Assembly (NCBI RefSeq): GCF_040545425.1
Contig: NZ_JBEPLW010000009.1
Strand: one strand, 5' to 3'
From: Bhargavaea ullalensis
GTDB taxonomy: Bacteria > Bacillota > Bacilli > Bacillales_A > Planococcaceae
Length of the DNA stretch: 64,000 bases
A model generated the notes under the pieces. That model worked only from the letters and a program-made list of their open reading frames with translations. It searched no databases and was not told the origin of the DNA. The position numbers and the translations under genes were made by a program. Below are positions 53,178 through 60,768 of this stretch, one piece after another (the first letter of the stretch is position 1; every line of letters starts with the position of its first letter).

Positions 53178-53303
53178 ATGAACGATTTTCTCATCTTCTA
53201 CGCCCCGTTCATCGTCCTGATCGGCGTGATCTTAGTGGCCTTTATCGTGGCGCCATTTGATGACGCGGTGACGAAAGGACCGAAGGAACGGAAGAAAAAA
53301 TAA
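53178..53303 (+). CDS. cydS: Cytochrome bd small subunit CydS
   Basis: 41 aa: MNDFLIFYAPFIVLIGVILV then a short hydrophilic, lysine-rich tail. From memory it matches the pattern of Geobacillus CydS (MQTFLIMYAP...), the third subunit of the bd oxidase seen in its structure. GGAGG lies 8 nt before the ATG, 22 nt after cydB. Easily missed because of its size. Confidence 0.85.
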   Translation: MNDFLIFYAPFIVLIGVILVAFIVAPFDDAVTKGPKERKKK

Positions 53304-53313
53304 AGGCGAAGCG

Positions 53314-53346
53314 AACCGCCCCGGTGATTGTGCCGGGGCGGTTTTT
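53314..53346 (+). terminator. Terminator of the cyd operon
   Basis: AACCGCCCCGG (53314-53324) with CCGGGGCGGTT (53333-53343), then TTT. Confidence 0.88.
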
Positions 53347-53366
53347 GGGTGTGCGGGTGTGCGGAA

Positions 53367-53463
53367 AGTCGGACTCTTAAAGAGCGGAATCGGACTCTTA
53401 GCGAGGAGAATCGGTCTCTTAAAGAGTGGAATCGGACTCTTAGCAGCGAGAATCGGTCTCTTA
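53367..53463. repeat. 21-bp-period tandem array 2b (core AATCGGACTCTTA, 5 copies)
   Basis: Copies at 53367, 53388, 53409, 53430 and 53451, exactly 21 bp apart; first copy AGTCGGACTCTTA. Same core and strand as array 2a (9830-9920), 43 kb away. It follows the cyd terminator. The 53464-53550 remainder holds nothing recognisable. Confidence 0.94.
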
Positions 53464-53561
53464 GGCGTTTAGCGGGGCAAAAGTCTTGGGAGTGGTTCCT
53501 GCCGGGATGGGGGTGTCTTTCGACGCATGCCGTTATTCCTGAACTTCCAGCTCTTTCAATT

Positions 53562-53570
53562 TGGTATGAT
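53562..53570 (+). promoter_or_regulatory. Extended -10 promoter of the lipoprotein pair
   Basis: TGGTATGAT (-10 TATGAT at 53565-53570 with TG extension), 77 nt before the start at 53647. No good -35. Confidence 0.5.
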
Positions 53571-53646
53571 TAAAGCTGCGGCAGGAAAAGGAAATTTCGT
53601 GCGGGCATCAGGTTTGTCTGCTTGTTTTGAATCGGAGAGTGGAATG

Positions 53647-54177
53647 ATGAAGAAAAAGAGTGTATCGGTCAATCTGCTGTTGCTGGTGATGATCTTTTTG
53701 GCTGCTTGCAACAGTCCGGAAAGCGGGAGCGGCATTGATCCGGCAGATGAGTTTGAGGACTATAAGACAGAAGGAATCGAACCGCTTTATGAGCGATCGT
53801 GGAAGCTTGCTGAAATGGGCGGGCATTTTAATTCCATGATCGCCGAAACGGAAAACGCCCGAACCTATATTATGGATGAGATGATTCCATATGCTGAAGA
53901 AACAAAGGAACTCGCGGAGAGTTTGCAGGATGAGCTGGTTACTAAAGAAATTCAAGATGTAAATAAAGTCACGATCGATCAACTGGATTTGACGATTGAG
54001 TCGTTCCACAAACAAGCGGAATTTTTAGAACTCCATATTCATCCTGTCAGCGATGAATCCTACGCCAAGTCCGAAGAAGTGTATGCTGAAGTCATGGAAC
54101 TGCAAGAACAAATCGATGAAAAAACAGCTGAGTATGATACAAAAGTTAAGGAACTTGAATCTAAATATGGGTCTTGA
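53647..54177 (+). CDS. Putative lipoprotein, paralogue A
   Basis: 176 aa. Signal peptide with lipobox LAAC, then a helical, charged protein (EEVYAEVMELQEQIDEKTAE at the C-terminus, probable coiled coil). ATG 53647 is chosen over 53644 for better spacing from GGAGAG. AT-richer than its surroundings. Homologous to the next gene (both have EPL.ERS.K.AEM, PEE/TEN..YI/L, EE.IP and a C-terminal E.MELQE.ID). Family not recognised. Confidence 0.75.
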   Translation: MKKKSVSVNLLLLVMIFLAACNSPESGSGIDPADEFEDYKTEGIEPLYERSWKLAEMGGHFNSMIAETENARTYIMDEMIPYAEETKELAESLQDELVTKEIQDVNKVTIDQLDLTIESFHKQAEFLELHIHPVSDESYAKSEEVYAEVMELQEQIDEKTAEYDTKVKELESKYGS

Positions 54178-54229
54178 AGTGAAACGGCTGGGAAAAATTT
54201 AATGGGAAACTGCAGAGGGAAGGCTGATC

Positions 54230-54766
54230 ATGGATAAACAATCTTCATACATGAAATTAACTCTCATGGTGTTATTGATAGGATTACTCGCTGCCTGCAA
54301 CAGTGGCAACGAAGCAGAATCAAAGAATATCAGTGTGGAAAAAGAATTTGATGAATATAGAGAGAATGTCCTCGAGCCTCTGGATGAGCGATCATTCAAG
54401 TTCGCAGAAATGTTCAACCACTCTGCATCCATCATCGATCAACCTGAGGAAGCCCACCGCTATCTGAAGGAAGAAGTAATTCCGTTTATGGAAGAAACCA
54501 AGAAAATCGCTTCTGAAGCCCGTGATGGACTGGTGAATGAAGAGATTAGGGAACTGAACGAGACGACTATCAAGTATGTGGATCTGAATCTCGCTTCACT
54601 TCATAAGACCACGGAGTTATCGGCACTCGAACTTGAATCGGTAACCGAAGAAACGTACCATAAAGCTGAAAAACTGAATGAGGAAAACATGGAGCTTCAA
54701 GAGAAGATTGATCAAACCGGAGCGGAAATGGACCGGCAAATTGACGAACTCTCCGGCGAACAGTGA
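54230..54766 (+). CDS. Putative lipoprotein, paralogue B
   Basis: 178 aa, lipobox LAAC after MKLTLMVLLIGLLAAC, then a helical, acidic domain with DERSFKFAEMFNHSA and ENMELQEKIDQTGAEMDRQI. A tandem duplicate of the gene before it, more diverged than the two cytochromes. AT-rich codon use. Ribosome binding site AGAGGGAAGG upstream of the ATG. Surface-exposed, function unknown. Confidence 0.75.
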   Translation: MDKQSSYMKLTLMVLLIGLLAACNSGNEAESKNISVEKEFDEYRENVLEPLDERSFKFAEMFNHSASIIDQPEEAHRYLKEEVIPFMEETKKIASEARDGLVNEEIRELNETTIKYVDLNLASLHKTTELSALELESVTEETYHKAEKLNEENMELQEKIDQTGAEMDRQIDELSGEQ

Positions 54767-54794
54767 AGCGGGACAAATTTGAGGTGACGTTTTA

Positions 54795-54944
54795 TTGCGG
54801 TATATAATTGTTTTCTTGATCGGATTTCTAATCACTTTTTTTAGCGACTTTTTTAATCAATATAATATCCTTTTTAATTTACTTGCCAGAACCGTCTTCG
54901 CGTTGTTTTTTGTCATGATTATTTGGTTGGTGCAAAAAAAATAA
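54795..54944 (+). CDS. 49-aa membrane protein
   Basis: TTG start preceded by GAGGTGA; MRYIIVFLIGFLITFFSDFF then a second hydrophobic helix, ending WLVQKK. Very AT-rich. It follows lipoprotein B by 28 nt and is probably in the same transcript. Unknown family; hydrophobicity and ribosome binding site are the only evidence. Confidence 0.55.
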   Translation: MRYIIVFLIGFLITFFSDFFNQYNILFNLLARTVFALFFVMIIWLVQKK

Positions 54945-54993
54945 AGGGTGGTACACAGCCCTACCCGTACTATTAGACCTTGCCTAAATATAT

Positions 54994-55030
54994 GACGCAG
55001 TGACCGAGCCCTCAGTCACTGCGTCTTTTT
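54994..55030 (+). terminator. Terminator after the lipoprotein islet
   Basis: GACGCAGTGAC (54994-55004) with GTCACTGCGTC (55015-55025), then TTTTT. Confidence 0.88.
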
Positions 55031-55137
55031 CTGCTTCCGTGGAACCAGTGAACCTCTGTCCGTAGAAGCACAACTCCGAGCTTAAACCCATTTCAATTTA
55101 ATTGCCGTCACATCTGCTCTGCTTTCCTCCGCTTTTC

Positions 55138-55146
55138 TGGTAAAAT
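55138..55146 (+). promoter_or_regulatory. Extended -10 promoter of rlmCD
   Basis: TGGTAAAAT, -10 TAAAAT at 55141-55146, 35 nt before the start codon. A TTGCCG lies at 55112 but at too long a spacing. Confidence 0.5.
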
Positions 55147-55180
55147 GAAGGCAACAGACATACGACGGAGGAACTCATCC

Positions 55181-56545
55181 ATGACTTATGCAGTCCAGCA
55201 GAACGACCGGCTCACCGCCGAAGTCGTTGACCTCACACACGACGGGGCGGGGGTCGCGAAAATCGACGGCTATCCGCTCTTCATTCCCGGTGCCCTGCCG
55301 GGAGAGACCGTCGAATTCAAAGTGACAAAAACACTCAAGAAATACGGCTTCGGCAAGCTCCTGAACATCATTGAAGCATCCGAAGAACGGGCCGAGCCGC
55401 CTTGCCCTGTGTTCCCGGAGTGCGGCGGCTGTCAGATCCAGCATTTGTCGTATGAAGGCCAGCTCGAGCGGAAGCGCAAGATGGTCCGCGACGTGATGGA
55501 CCGGATCGCCAAATTGCCGGAGGTCCCGGTTCATCCGGTGAAGGGGATGGAACACCCTTGGCGCTACCGCAATAAATCACAGATCCCGTTCGCCGAGCGG
55601 GACGGAAAGGTCGTAGCCGGATTCTTCCGGAGCGGGACGCACTCGATCATGGACACCGAAACGTGCCTCATCCAGTCAACCGAGGCGGATGTCGTCATGC
55701 GCACGATCAAGCATGGCCTCCATGAACTCGGCATCAAGGCGTACGACGAGAACAAGGACAAAGGCTTCCTTCGCCACGTTGTCATCCGCACAGGGAAGGC
55801 GACCGGGGAAACGATGGTCGTCCTCGTCACGCGCAAGAGCAAGTTCCCGCAGAAAGACGCCGTCGTCTCGCTCATTCAGGGCGTGCTGCCGGACGTGACG
55901 TCGATCATCCAGAACGTCAACGACCGGAAAACGAACGTCATCATGGGCGATGAAACGATCGTGCTCCACGGCCCCGAAGTCATCACCGACGAAATCGGCG
56001 GCGTCCGGTTCGAAATCTCCGCACGCTCGTTTTATCAGATCAACCCGGACCAGACCGAAGTGCTCTATTCCCAGGCGCTCGAATACGCGAATCTCACAGG
56101 CGATGAGTCCGTCATCGACGCCTACTGCGGCATCGGCACAATCTCCCTCTTCCTCGCGAAGAAAGCGAAGGAAGTGTACGGGGTGGAAATCGTTCCGCAG
56201 GCAATTGAAGACGCAAAGCGCAACGCCGAACTCAACGGCTTTACGAACACACACTTTGAAGCAGGCGCCGCCGAAGACGTCATCCCGCGCTGGTACAAAG
56301 ACGGCAAGCGATTCGACGTCCTCGTCGTCGACCCGCCGAGAAAAGGCTGCGACGAGCACCTGCTCCGTACCATCCTCGAATACCGGCCGAAGCGCATCGT
56401 CTACGTCAGCTGCAACCCGGCAACCTTGGCCCGCGACCTGCGGATTCTGGAAGACGGCGGGTACAAGACGAAAGAAGTTCAGCCGGTGGATATGTTCCCG
56501 CAATCGAGTCATGTGGAAGCCGTTGCGTTGATAGAATTGAAGTGA
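55181..56545 (+). CDS. rlmCD: 23S rRNA (uracil-C5)-methyltransferase
   Basis: 454 aa (B. subtilis RlmCD/YefA 459). Methylates U747 and U1939 of 23S rRNA. N-terminal TRAM domain, Fe-S cysteines C75, C81 and C84 (CPVFPECGGC), SAM-binding DAYCGIGTISLFLA, and catalytic Cys in VYVSCNPATLARDL. ATG 55181 with GGAGG 9 nt upstream. Its own promoter and terminator flank it. Confidence 0.94.
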   Translation: MTYAVQQNDRLTAEVVDLTHDGAGVAKIDGYPLFIPGALPGETVEFKVTKTLKKYGFGKLLNIIEASEERAEPPCPVFPECGGCQIQHLSYEGQLERKRKMVRDVMDRIAKLPEVPVHPVKGMEHPWRYRNKSQIPFAERDGKVVAGFFRSGTHSIMDTETCLIQSTEADVVMRTIKHGLHELGIKAYDENKDKGFLRHVVIRTGKATGETMVVLVTRKSKFPQKDAVVSLIQGVLPDVTSIIQNVNDRKTNVIMGDETIVLHGPEVITDEIGGVRFEISARSFYQINPDQTEVLYSQALEYANLTGDESVIDAYCGIGTISLFLAKKAKEVYGVEIVPQAIEDAKRNAELNGFTNTHFEAGAAEDVIPRWYKDGKRFDVLVVDPPRKGCDEHLLRTILEYRPKRIVYVSCNPATLARDLRILEDGGYKTKEVQPVDMFPQSSHVEAVALIELK

Positions 56546-56565
56546 ATAGTGAAATGAATTCTATG

Positions 56566-56593
56566 CCCCCGGACGAACAGCACGGGGGTCTTT
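56566..56593 (+). terminator. Terminator downstream of rlmCD
   Basis: CCCCCG (56566-56571) with CGGGGG (56583-56588), then TCTTTG. Confidence 0.7.
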
Positions 56594-56632
56594 GTGAATT
56601 TGTGCAAAGTGATTTTTTTAACCCAAACAATC

Positions 56633-56881
56633 TTACTGATAATAAGGCGTCCACTGGCGCCAATAATTATTGGCGGCGGCAACCGTTTGGAAGTGGACGG
56701 CGATGACTTGGGAGACGTTGATCAGACTGTCGGGGTTGGTGGAGTAGGCGGGCCGCAGTACTTTCCGAACTTCTTCCGATGGCTGTGTGACGGTGACCCC
56801 TTTTTGTGCAAGCATCACCGCTAACGCAAATCCTTCCTCGGGCGTCTGGGTGATCAGCGAATGCACCGACTGACTCGGCAT
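56633..56881 (-). CDS. Hexameric tyrosine-coordinated haem protein (HTHP family)
   Basis: 82 aa. SLITQTPEEGFALAVMLAQK, TQPSEEVRKVLRPAYSTNP and VIAVHFQTVAAANNYWRQW match the HTHP family, small hexamers binding six haems through a tyrosine, here probably Tyr46 in LRPAY. Known members have catalase/peroxidase-like activity in vitro. ATG 56881 with AAGGAAG upstream. Lies downstream of pyruvate oxidase, which makes hydrogen peroxide, on the same strand. Confidence 0.85.
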   Translation of the reverse strand: MPSQSVHSLITQTPEEGFALAVMLAQKGVTVTQPSEEVRKVLRPAYSTNPDSLINVSQVIAVHFQTVAAANNYWRQWTPYYQ

Positions 56882-56951
56882 GCCGTTCACTTCCTTTATT
56901 CGTTTGGTCTCCCTATACATATGCCGGGGATGTTGGGTTGTCACAAGGCAG

Positions 56952-56990
56952 AAAAAGTTGAAGGGGCATTTGATCCCCTTCAACTTTTTT
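56952..56990. terminator. Bidirectional terminator between pyruvate oxidase and HTHP
   Basis: AAAAAGTTGAAGGGG (56952-56966) pairs with the CCCCTTCAACTTTTT arm starting at 56975. Perfect 15-bp stem including A/T tails. On the - strand it ends the oxidase gene. Confidence 0.88.
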
Positions 56991-58606
56991 TATTCCGTCT
57001 CCGGGAAAAAGGCCTGCGCCGTCTGGACGTCCACAAGCGACGGACCGACGGTGTTCAGTGCTTTTTCCATCACCGACTCGAGTTCCTCGGCCGACTCCGG
57101 ACGGAATGCTTGCCATCCGCATGATTTGGCCAGACGGACAAAGTCCGGATTGGTCAGATCGGTTCCGACCCCTTTCGCACCGAGCACTTTGAGTTTGTCG
57201 GCTTCCATCTGCAAGGATTCGTTGTTCAATACGACGACGGTGATGTCGAGCTTGTAGCGGGTGGCGGTCAGGAGGTCGGCGAGGACCATCTGCAGCCCGC
57301 CGTCTCCCACAATCGCCACAACCTGTTTTTCGGGGTTCGCCAGTTTCGCCGCCATCGCTCCGGGGAGCCCGAAGCCCATCGTCCGCCAGTAGCCGGAGAA
57401 GATGAACGTCTGGTCGGTTTGCCGGAAGTTGCGGTTTGTCCAGACGGTGTTGTCTCCGGTGTCGAGTGAGACGATCGCATCCCGGGCGACGGTGCGGTCA
57501 AGCGCACGGATGATACGTGAAGGGTGAACGGGGAATCCGCCCGTATGGCCTTCGTCCTCGTTTTGACGATCCCATTTCTCTTTGACTTTTTTGCAGCGGT
57601 TCACCCAGCCTTGGGAAGGGGAGAAGCCGGAAAGACCTTCGATTAAAAGGGACATCACTTCTTCCGTTTTGCCGGTGATCCCGACATCCACTGGAAGGTT
57701 CTTATCGATCTGATCGAAATGGCGATCAATCTGGATCACCCGGGCTCCTTCAGGGACATAACCTTCAGGCCACCAAGTCGTCCCCGCAAGCAGAACCGCA
57801 TCGGCTTCTTTGAACAGGGCGGCGGCATGCGGGTTTCCGCCTTCGCCGATTCCCTGGAGCATGAGCGGGAATTCTTCTTCAACCAGTCCTTTTCCGCCAA
57901 GGCTGGCCAGGATGCCGGCGCCCCAGAGCTCTGCCAGTTCCTTGAGATCTCCGGCAGCGTCGGCGGCTCCGGACCCGGCCAAGATCATCGGCCGCTGTGC
58001 GGATTTCATGATATCCGCAGCTTTCTGAAGGCTCTCCTTCGTAAATACGGAAGCCCCTTCAATCACTTCCGGCAACTGGCGCGGTTCGGCTTCTGATTGC
58101 GCCATGAACAGATCCTTCGGCACGGACAGATGGGTGACTGCCCGCTGGTTGAGCGCGGTGCCCACTGCTTTTTCCAGAAGGTCCAGTGCCGTGTCGGGGC
58201 TCGCCACATTCGCCGAATAAGCGGCAAACGGCTTCATAAGATCCTGCTGGTTGATGAATTGCGGGACCGTCTTCCCGATTTTATCGGTGGGGGCCTGTCC
58301 GGTGAGCGCGAGGACGGGCGCACGGTCGGCATGGGCATCACCGAGCCCGTTCAAAAGATTCGTTGCACCGGGTCCCATCGTCGCCGTGCACACACCGAGT
58401 CCCCCGGTCAGCTTCGCCTCGGCCGATGCCATGAACGCAGCCGTCGATTCATGTTTGCAGGCGATAAATTGAATCTGTTCCTGCCTCGCCAAAGCATCGA
58501 TGAGGCCGAAGCTGGCGTCGCCCACCACGCCGTAAATTCGTTTTACCCCGTAAAGAGACAGTTGATCCAGCATCAGTTCCGCCACGTTTTTTGCCTGATT
58601 CGTCAT
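56990..58606 (-). CDS. Thiamine-diphosphate-dependent pyruvate oxidase (YdaP/CidC-like)
   Basis: 538 aa. N-terminal Pyr domain with the ThDP-activating Glu in KHESTAAFMASAEAKL, FAD-binding middle domain (MILAGSGAADAAGDL), and C-terminal PP domain with AIVGDGGLQM...VVVLNN. No acetolactate-synthase small subunit nearby. It converts pyruvate to acetate and CO2, passing electrons to quinone (CidC/PoxB type) or to oxygen. GGAGG 9 nt before the start. Monocistronic. Confidence 0.88.
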   Translation of the reverse strand: MTNQAKNVAELMLDQLSLYGVKRIYGVVGDASFGLIDALARQEQIQFIACKHESTAAFMASAEAKLTGGLGVCTATMGPGATNLLNGLGDAHADRAPVLALTGQAPTDKIGKTVPQFINQQDLMKPFAAYSANVASPDTALDLLEKAVGTALNQRAVTHLSVPKDLFMAQSEAEPRQLPEVIEGASVFTKESLQKAADIMKSAQRPMILAGSGAADAAGDLKELAELWGAGILASLGGKGLVEEEFPLMLQGIGEGGNPHAAALFKEADAVLLAGTTWWPEGYVPEGARVIQIDRHFDQIDKNLPVDVGITGKTEEVMSLLIEGLSGFSPSQGWVNRCKKVKEKWDRQNEDEGHTGGFPVHPSRIIRALDRTVARDAIVSLDTGDNTVWTNRNFRQTDQTFIFSGYWRTMGFGLPGAMAAKLANPEKQVVAIVGDGGLQMVLADLLTATRYKLDITVVVLNNESLQMEADKLKVLGAKGVGTDLTNPDFVRLAKSCGWQAFRPESAEELESVMEKALNTVGPSLVDVQTAQAFFPETE

Positions 58607-58737
58607 TTGCGCAATCCTCCCCGGTTATTCTGGTTGCTATCATTAAGTCTTCCACCAATAAATGACGGGCAAACTATCCGGGCATTCGCTTGACTTTATT
58701 CGCCCGCTCACCGGCACAAATCCCATTAAGTCCCCGT

Positions 58738-59190
58738 ATGCTAAAGCAGTTACGGGGAAAAGAGGGGATGGGAAGAGTGTTTGCTGATGAATCGCTGTGC
58801 AGGGAATTTGCACAAATTCTCAATGGCTCTGGCAAGCAGGAAAACGGGACATGTTCGGTATCTCTTCACCGGACTTTCGGTGCAACCGTTCAGGGGAAGA
58901 AAAGCACGCAAGTCATGCCCGCGGGTGTTTCGTTTGAATCTCTGGATCAGCGCGGGAATGCACTGAACCTGGCGGAGGTCGCCGTTCTTCAGGAAGAAAT
59001 CCCGGCGTTCATCCAAGCACTGTCGCAGTACGGGCTCATCATCAGTGCGGTCCATAATCACTGGCTCTTCACCAAGCCGCTGATCATGTATGTGCATGTT
59101 CAATCAGTCGAACCGCCTCTTGATTTTGCAAGGAAAATGGCTTATGCGTTTCAGTTCTTGAGCAGTGCTCCAGTCCGGGGAAATGAATAA
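58738..59190 (+). CDS. DUF1259 protein
   Basis: About 150 aa. Contains GVSFESLDQRGNALNLAEVAVLQEEI and LSQYGLIISAVHNHWLF, the DUF1259 (LppY/LpqO) pattern. Only one domain copy, whereas many family members carry two. The start is uncertain: the ATG at 58738 has no clear ribosome binding site and ATG 58768 directly abuts GAGGGG. No signal peptide. Function unknown. Confidence 0.65.
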   Translation: MLKQLRGKEGMGRVFADESLCREFAQILNGSGKQENGTCSVSLHRTFGATVQGKKSTQVMPAGVSFESLDQRGNALNLAEVAVLQEEIPAFIQALSQYGLIISAVHNHWLFTKPLIMYVHVQSVEPPLDFARKMAYAFQFLSSAPVRGNE

Positions 59191-59267
59191 ATCCGCTTAG
59201 CGCCATTCACCGCCCCCTTTGGCCGGCAGGCAATTTTATACACCTGATTTGTTAAATTCATTTAAGA

Positions 59268-59273
59268 TATAAT
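59268..59273 (+). promoter_or_regulatory. Candidate -10 of the dus gene
   Basis: TATAAT at 59268-59273, 39 nt before the start; a weak TGATTT lies 17 nt upstream as possible -35. Confidence 0.5.
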
Positions 59274-59311
59274 GGACTCAATGCTTCAAAGTGAGAGGAA
59301 TGGAATGAGCA

Positions 59312-60292
59312 ATGAACGAAAACTTTTGGCAAGACCTGCCGCGTCCGTTTTTTGTGCTGGCTCCGATGGAAGACGTGACGGATGTGGTGTTCCGGCATGT
59401 CGTCGCACAAGCCGGGCGTCCGGACGTGTTTTTCACGGAGTTCACGAACTCGGACAGCTACTGTCATCCGGAAGGCATTAAAAGTGTGCACGGCCGGCTG
59501 CTGTTCACGGAGGATGAGCAGCCGATGGTCGCGCATATTTGGGGGGACAAGCCCGAGTATTTCCGTCAAATGAGCTTCGGCATGGCGGAGCGAGGATTCA
59601 AGGGCATCGACATCAACATGGGCTGCCCGGTTCCGAACGTGGCCGAGCGCGGCAAGGGGAGCGGTCTGATCCTGCATCCTGAGACCGCAGCAGAATTGAT
59701 CCAGGCGGCGAAAGCGGGCGGGCTTCCCGTCAGTGTGAAGACACGGCTCGGCTTTGAAGAGATCGGCGAGTGGGAAGAATGGCTGACCCATGTGCTGAAG
59801 CAGGACATCGCCAACTTGTCGATTCATCTAAGAACGCGGAAGGAAATGAGCCAGGTCGACGCGCACTGGGATTTGATTCCCGAGATCAAGAAACTTCGGG
59901 ACCGCGTGGCGCCGGACACGCTGCTGACGATCAACGGGGACATCCCCGACCGCAAGACCGGCCTGGAACTCGTGGAGAAATACGGAGTGGACGGTGTCAT
60001 GATCGGCCGCGGCATCTTCAAGAATCCGTTCGCCTTTGAAAAAGAACCGAAGGAGCACAGCAGCCAGGAGCTTCTGGACCTTCTCCGGCTTCATCTGGAC
60101 CTTCACGACCAATACATCGAAGACATCCGCCGGCCGATCACCGGGCTGCACCGGTTCTTCAAGATTTATGTGAAAGGGTTCCACGGGGCGGGCGAGCTCA
60201 GAAACCGGTTGATGAATACGAAATCGACAAATGAAGCGAGGGCACTGCTGGATGCATTCGAACAGAATGCGGACGGATTTGATGCAAGGTAA
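59312..60292 (+). CDS. tRNA-dihydrouridine synthase
   Basis: 326 aa. FMN enzyme reducing specific uridines in tRNA. FVLAPMEDVTDVVFR at the N-terminus, GIDINMGCPVPNV with the catalytic Cys, SVKTRLGF, SIHLRTRKEM, LTINGDI and GVMIGRGIFKNPF. The catalytic-loop Cys (NMGCPVP) is present. GAGAGGAA lies upstream of the ATG. This is not the dusB gene linked to folate genes in B. subtilis; it resembles the DusC-like group, paralogue assignment uncertain. Confidence 0.92.
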   Translation: MNENFWQDLPRPFFVLAPMEDVTDVVFRHVVAQAGRPDVFFTEFTNSDSYCHPEGIKSVHGRLLFTEDEQPMVAHIWGDKPEYFRQMSFGMAERGFKGIDINMGCPVPNVAERGKGSGLILHPETAAELIQAAKAGGLPVSVKTRLGFEEIGEWEEWLTHVLKQDIANLSIHLRTRKEMSQVDAHWDLIPEIKKLRDRVAPDTLLTINGDIPDRKTGLELVEKYGVDGVMIGRGIFKNPFAFEKEPKEHSSQELLDLLRLHLDLHDQYIEDIRRPITGLHRFFKIYVKGFHGAGELRNRLMNTKSTNEARALLDAFEQNADGFDAR

Positions 60293-60310
60293 TTTCATTC
60301 TTTTTTCAGG

Positions 60311-60340
60311 ACGGATCCCGGGAACGGGGTTCGTTTTTTA
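60311..60340 (+). terminator. Terminator downstream of dus
   Basis: ACGGATCCCG (60311-60320) with CGGGGTTCGT (60325-60334), then TTTTT. Confidence 0.78.
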
Positions 60341-60358
60341 TGAAAGGAGGCTGCCGGT

Positions 60359-60730
60359 TTGGAGACAGTATCAGAGAAAGTGAAAGCGGAGTCAATCCGG
60401 TCGTTCGAATCGACCATCAGAAAAACCGAAAGAGCCTTTGAGGGAATGGCACGAAAAGGAGCGAATACCAAGTTGATTGAAAAGAGGCTCAGTGCCATGC
60501 GGATCGGCCTCGCTGTGCTGGAAAACGCCTGGTATCAGAGGCCGGTTCAGTATTCCAGTGAAGAATTGGCCGATTCCCATAAGACGCTTGCAGGGTTATT
60601 GCCGTCTGTTGAAGAAATTTATGAAAAGTCGAAGGAAGGCAGTCCGCAAAGAACACTGCTGGAAAGAAGGATCCGCTCCATTGAACTGGCGCTCGGGGCG
60701 ATGGACGTCCAGATAGCGAACAACCATTGA
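60359..60730 (+). CDS. Hypothetical helical protein
   Basis: 123 aa from a TTG start with GGAGG 8 nt upstream. Strongly helical and charged (VKAESIRSFESTIRKTERAF, RRIRSIELALGAMDVQIANN), no membrane segment or signal. Family not recognised. Precedes the serine hydrolase by 38 nt. Confidence 0.7.
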   Translation: METVSEKVKAESIRSFESTIRKTERAFEGMARKGANTKLIEKRLSAMRIGLAVLENAWYQRPVQYSSEELADSHKTLAGLLPSVEEIYEKSKEGSPQRTLLERRIRSIELALGAMDVQIANNH

Positions 60731-60768
60731 AGATTTCATAAACAGACAGATTCACCGGGGGGAAGCAC

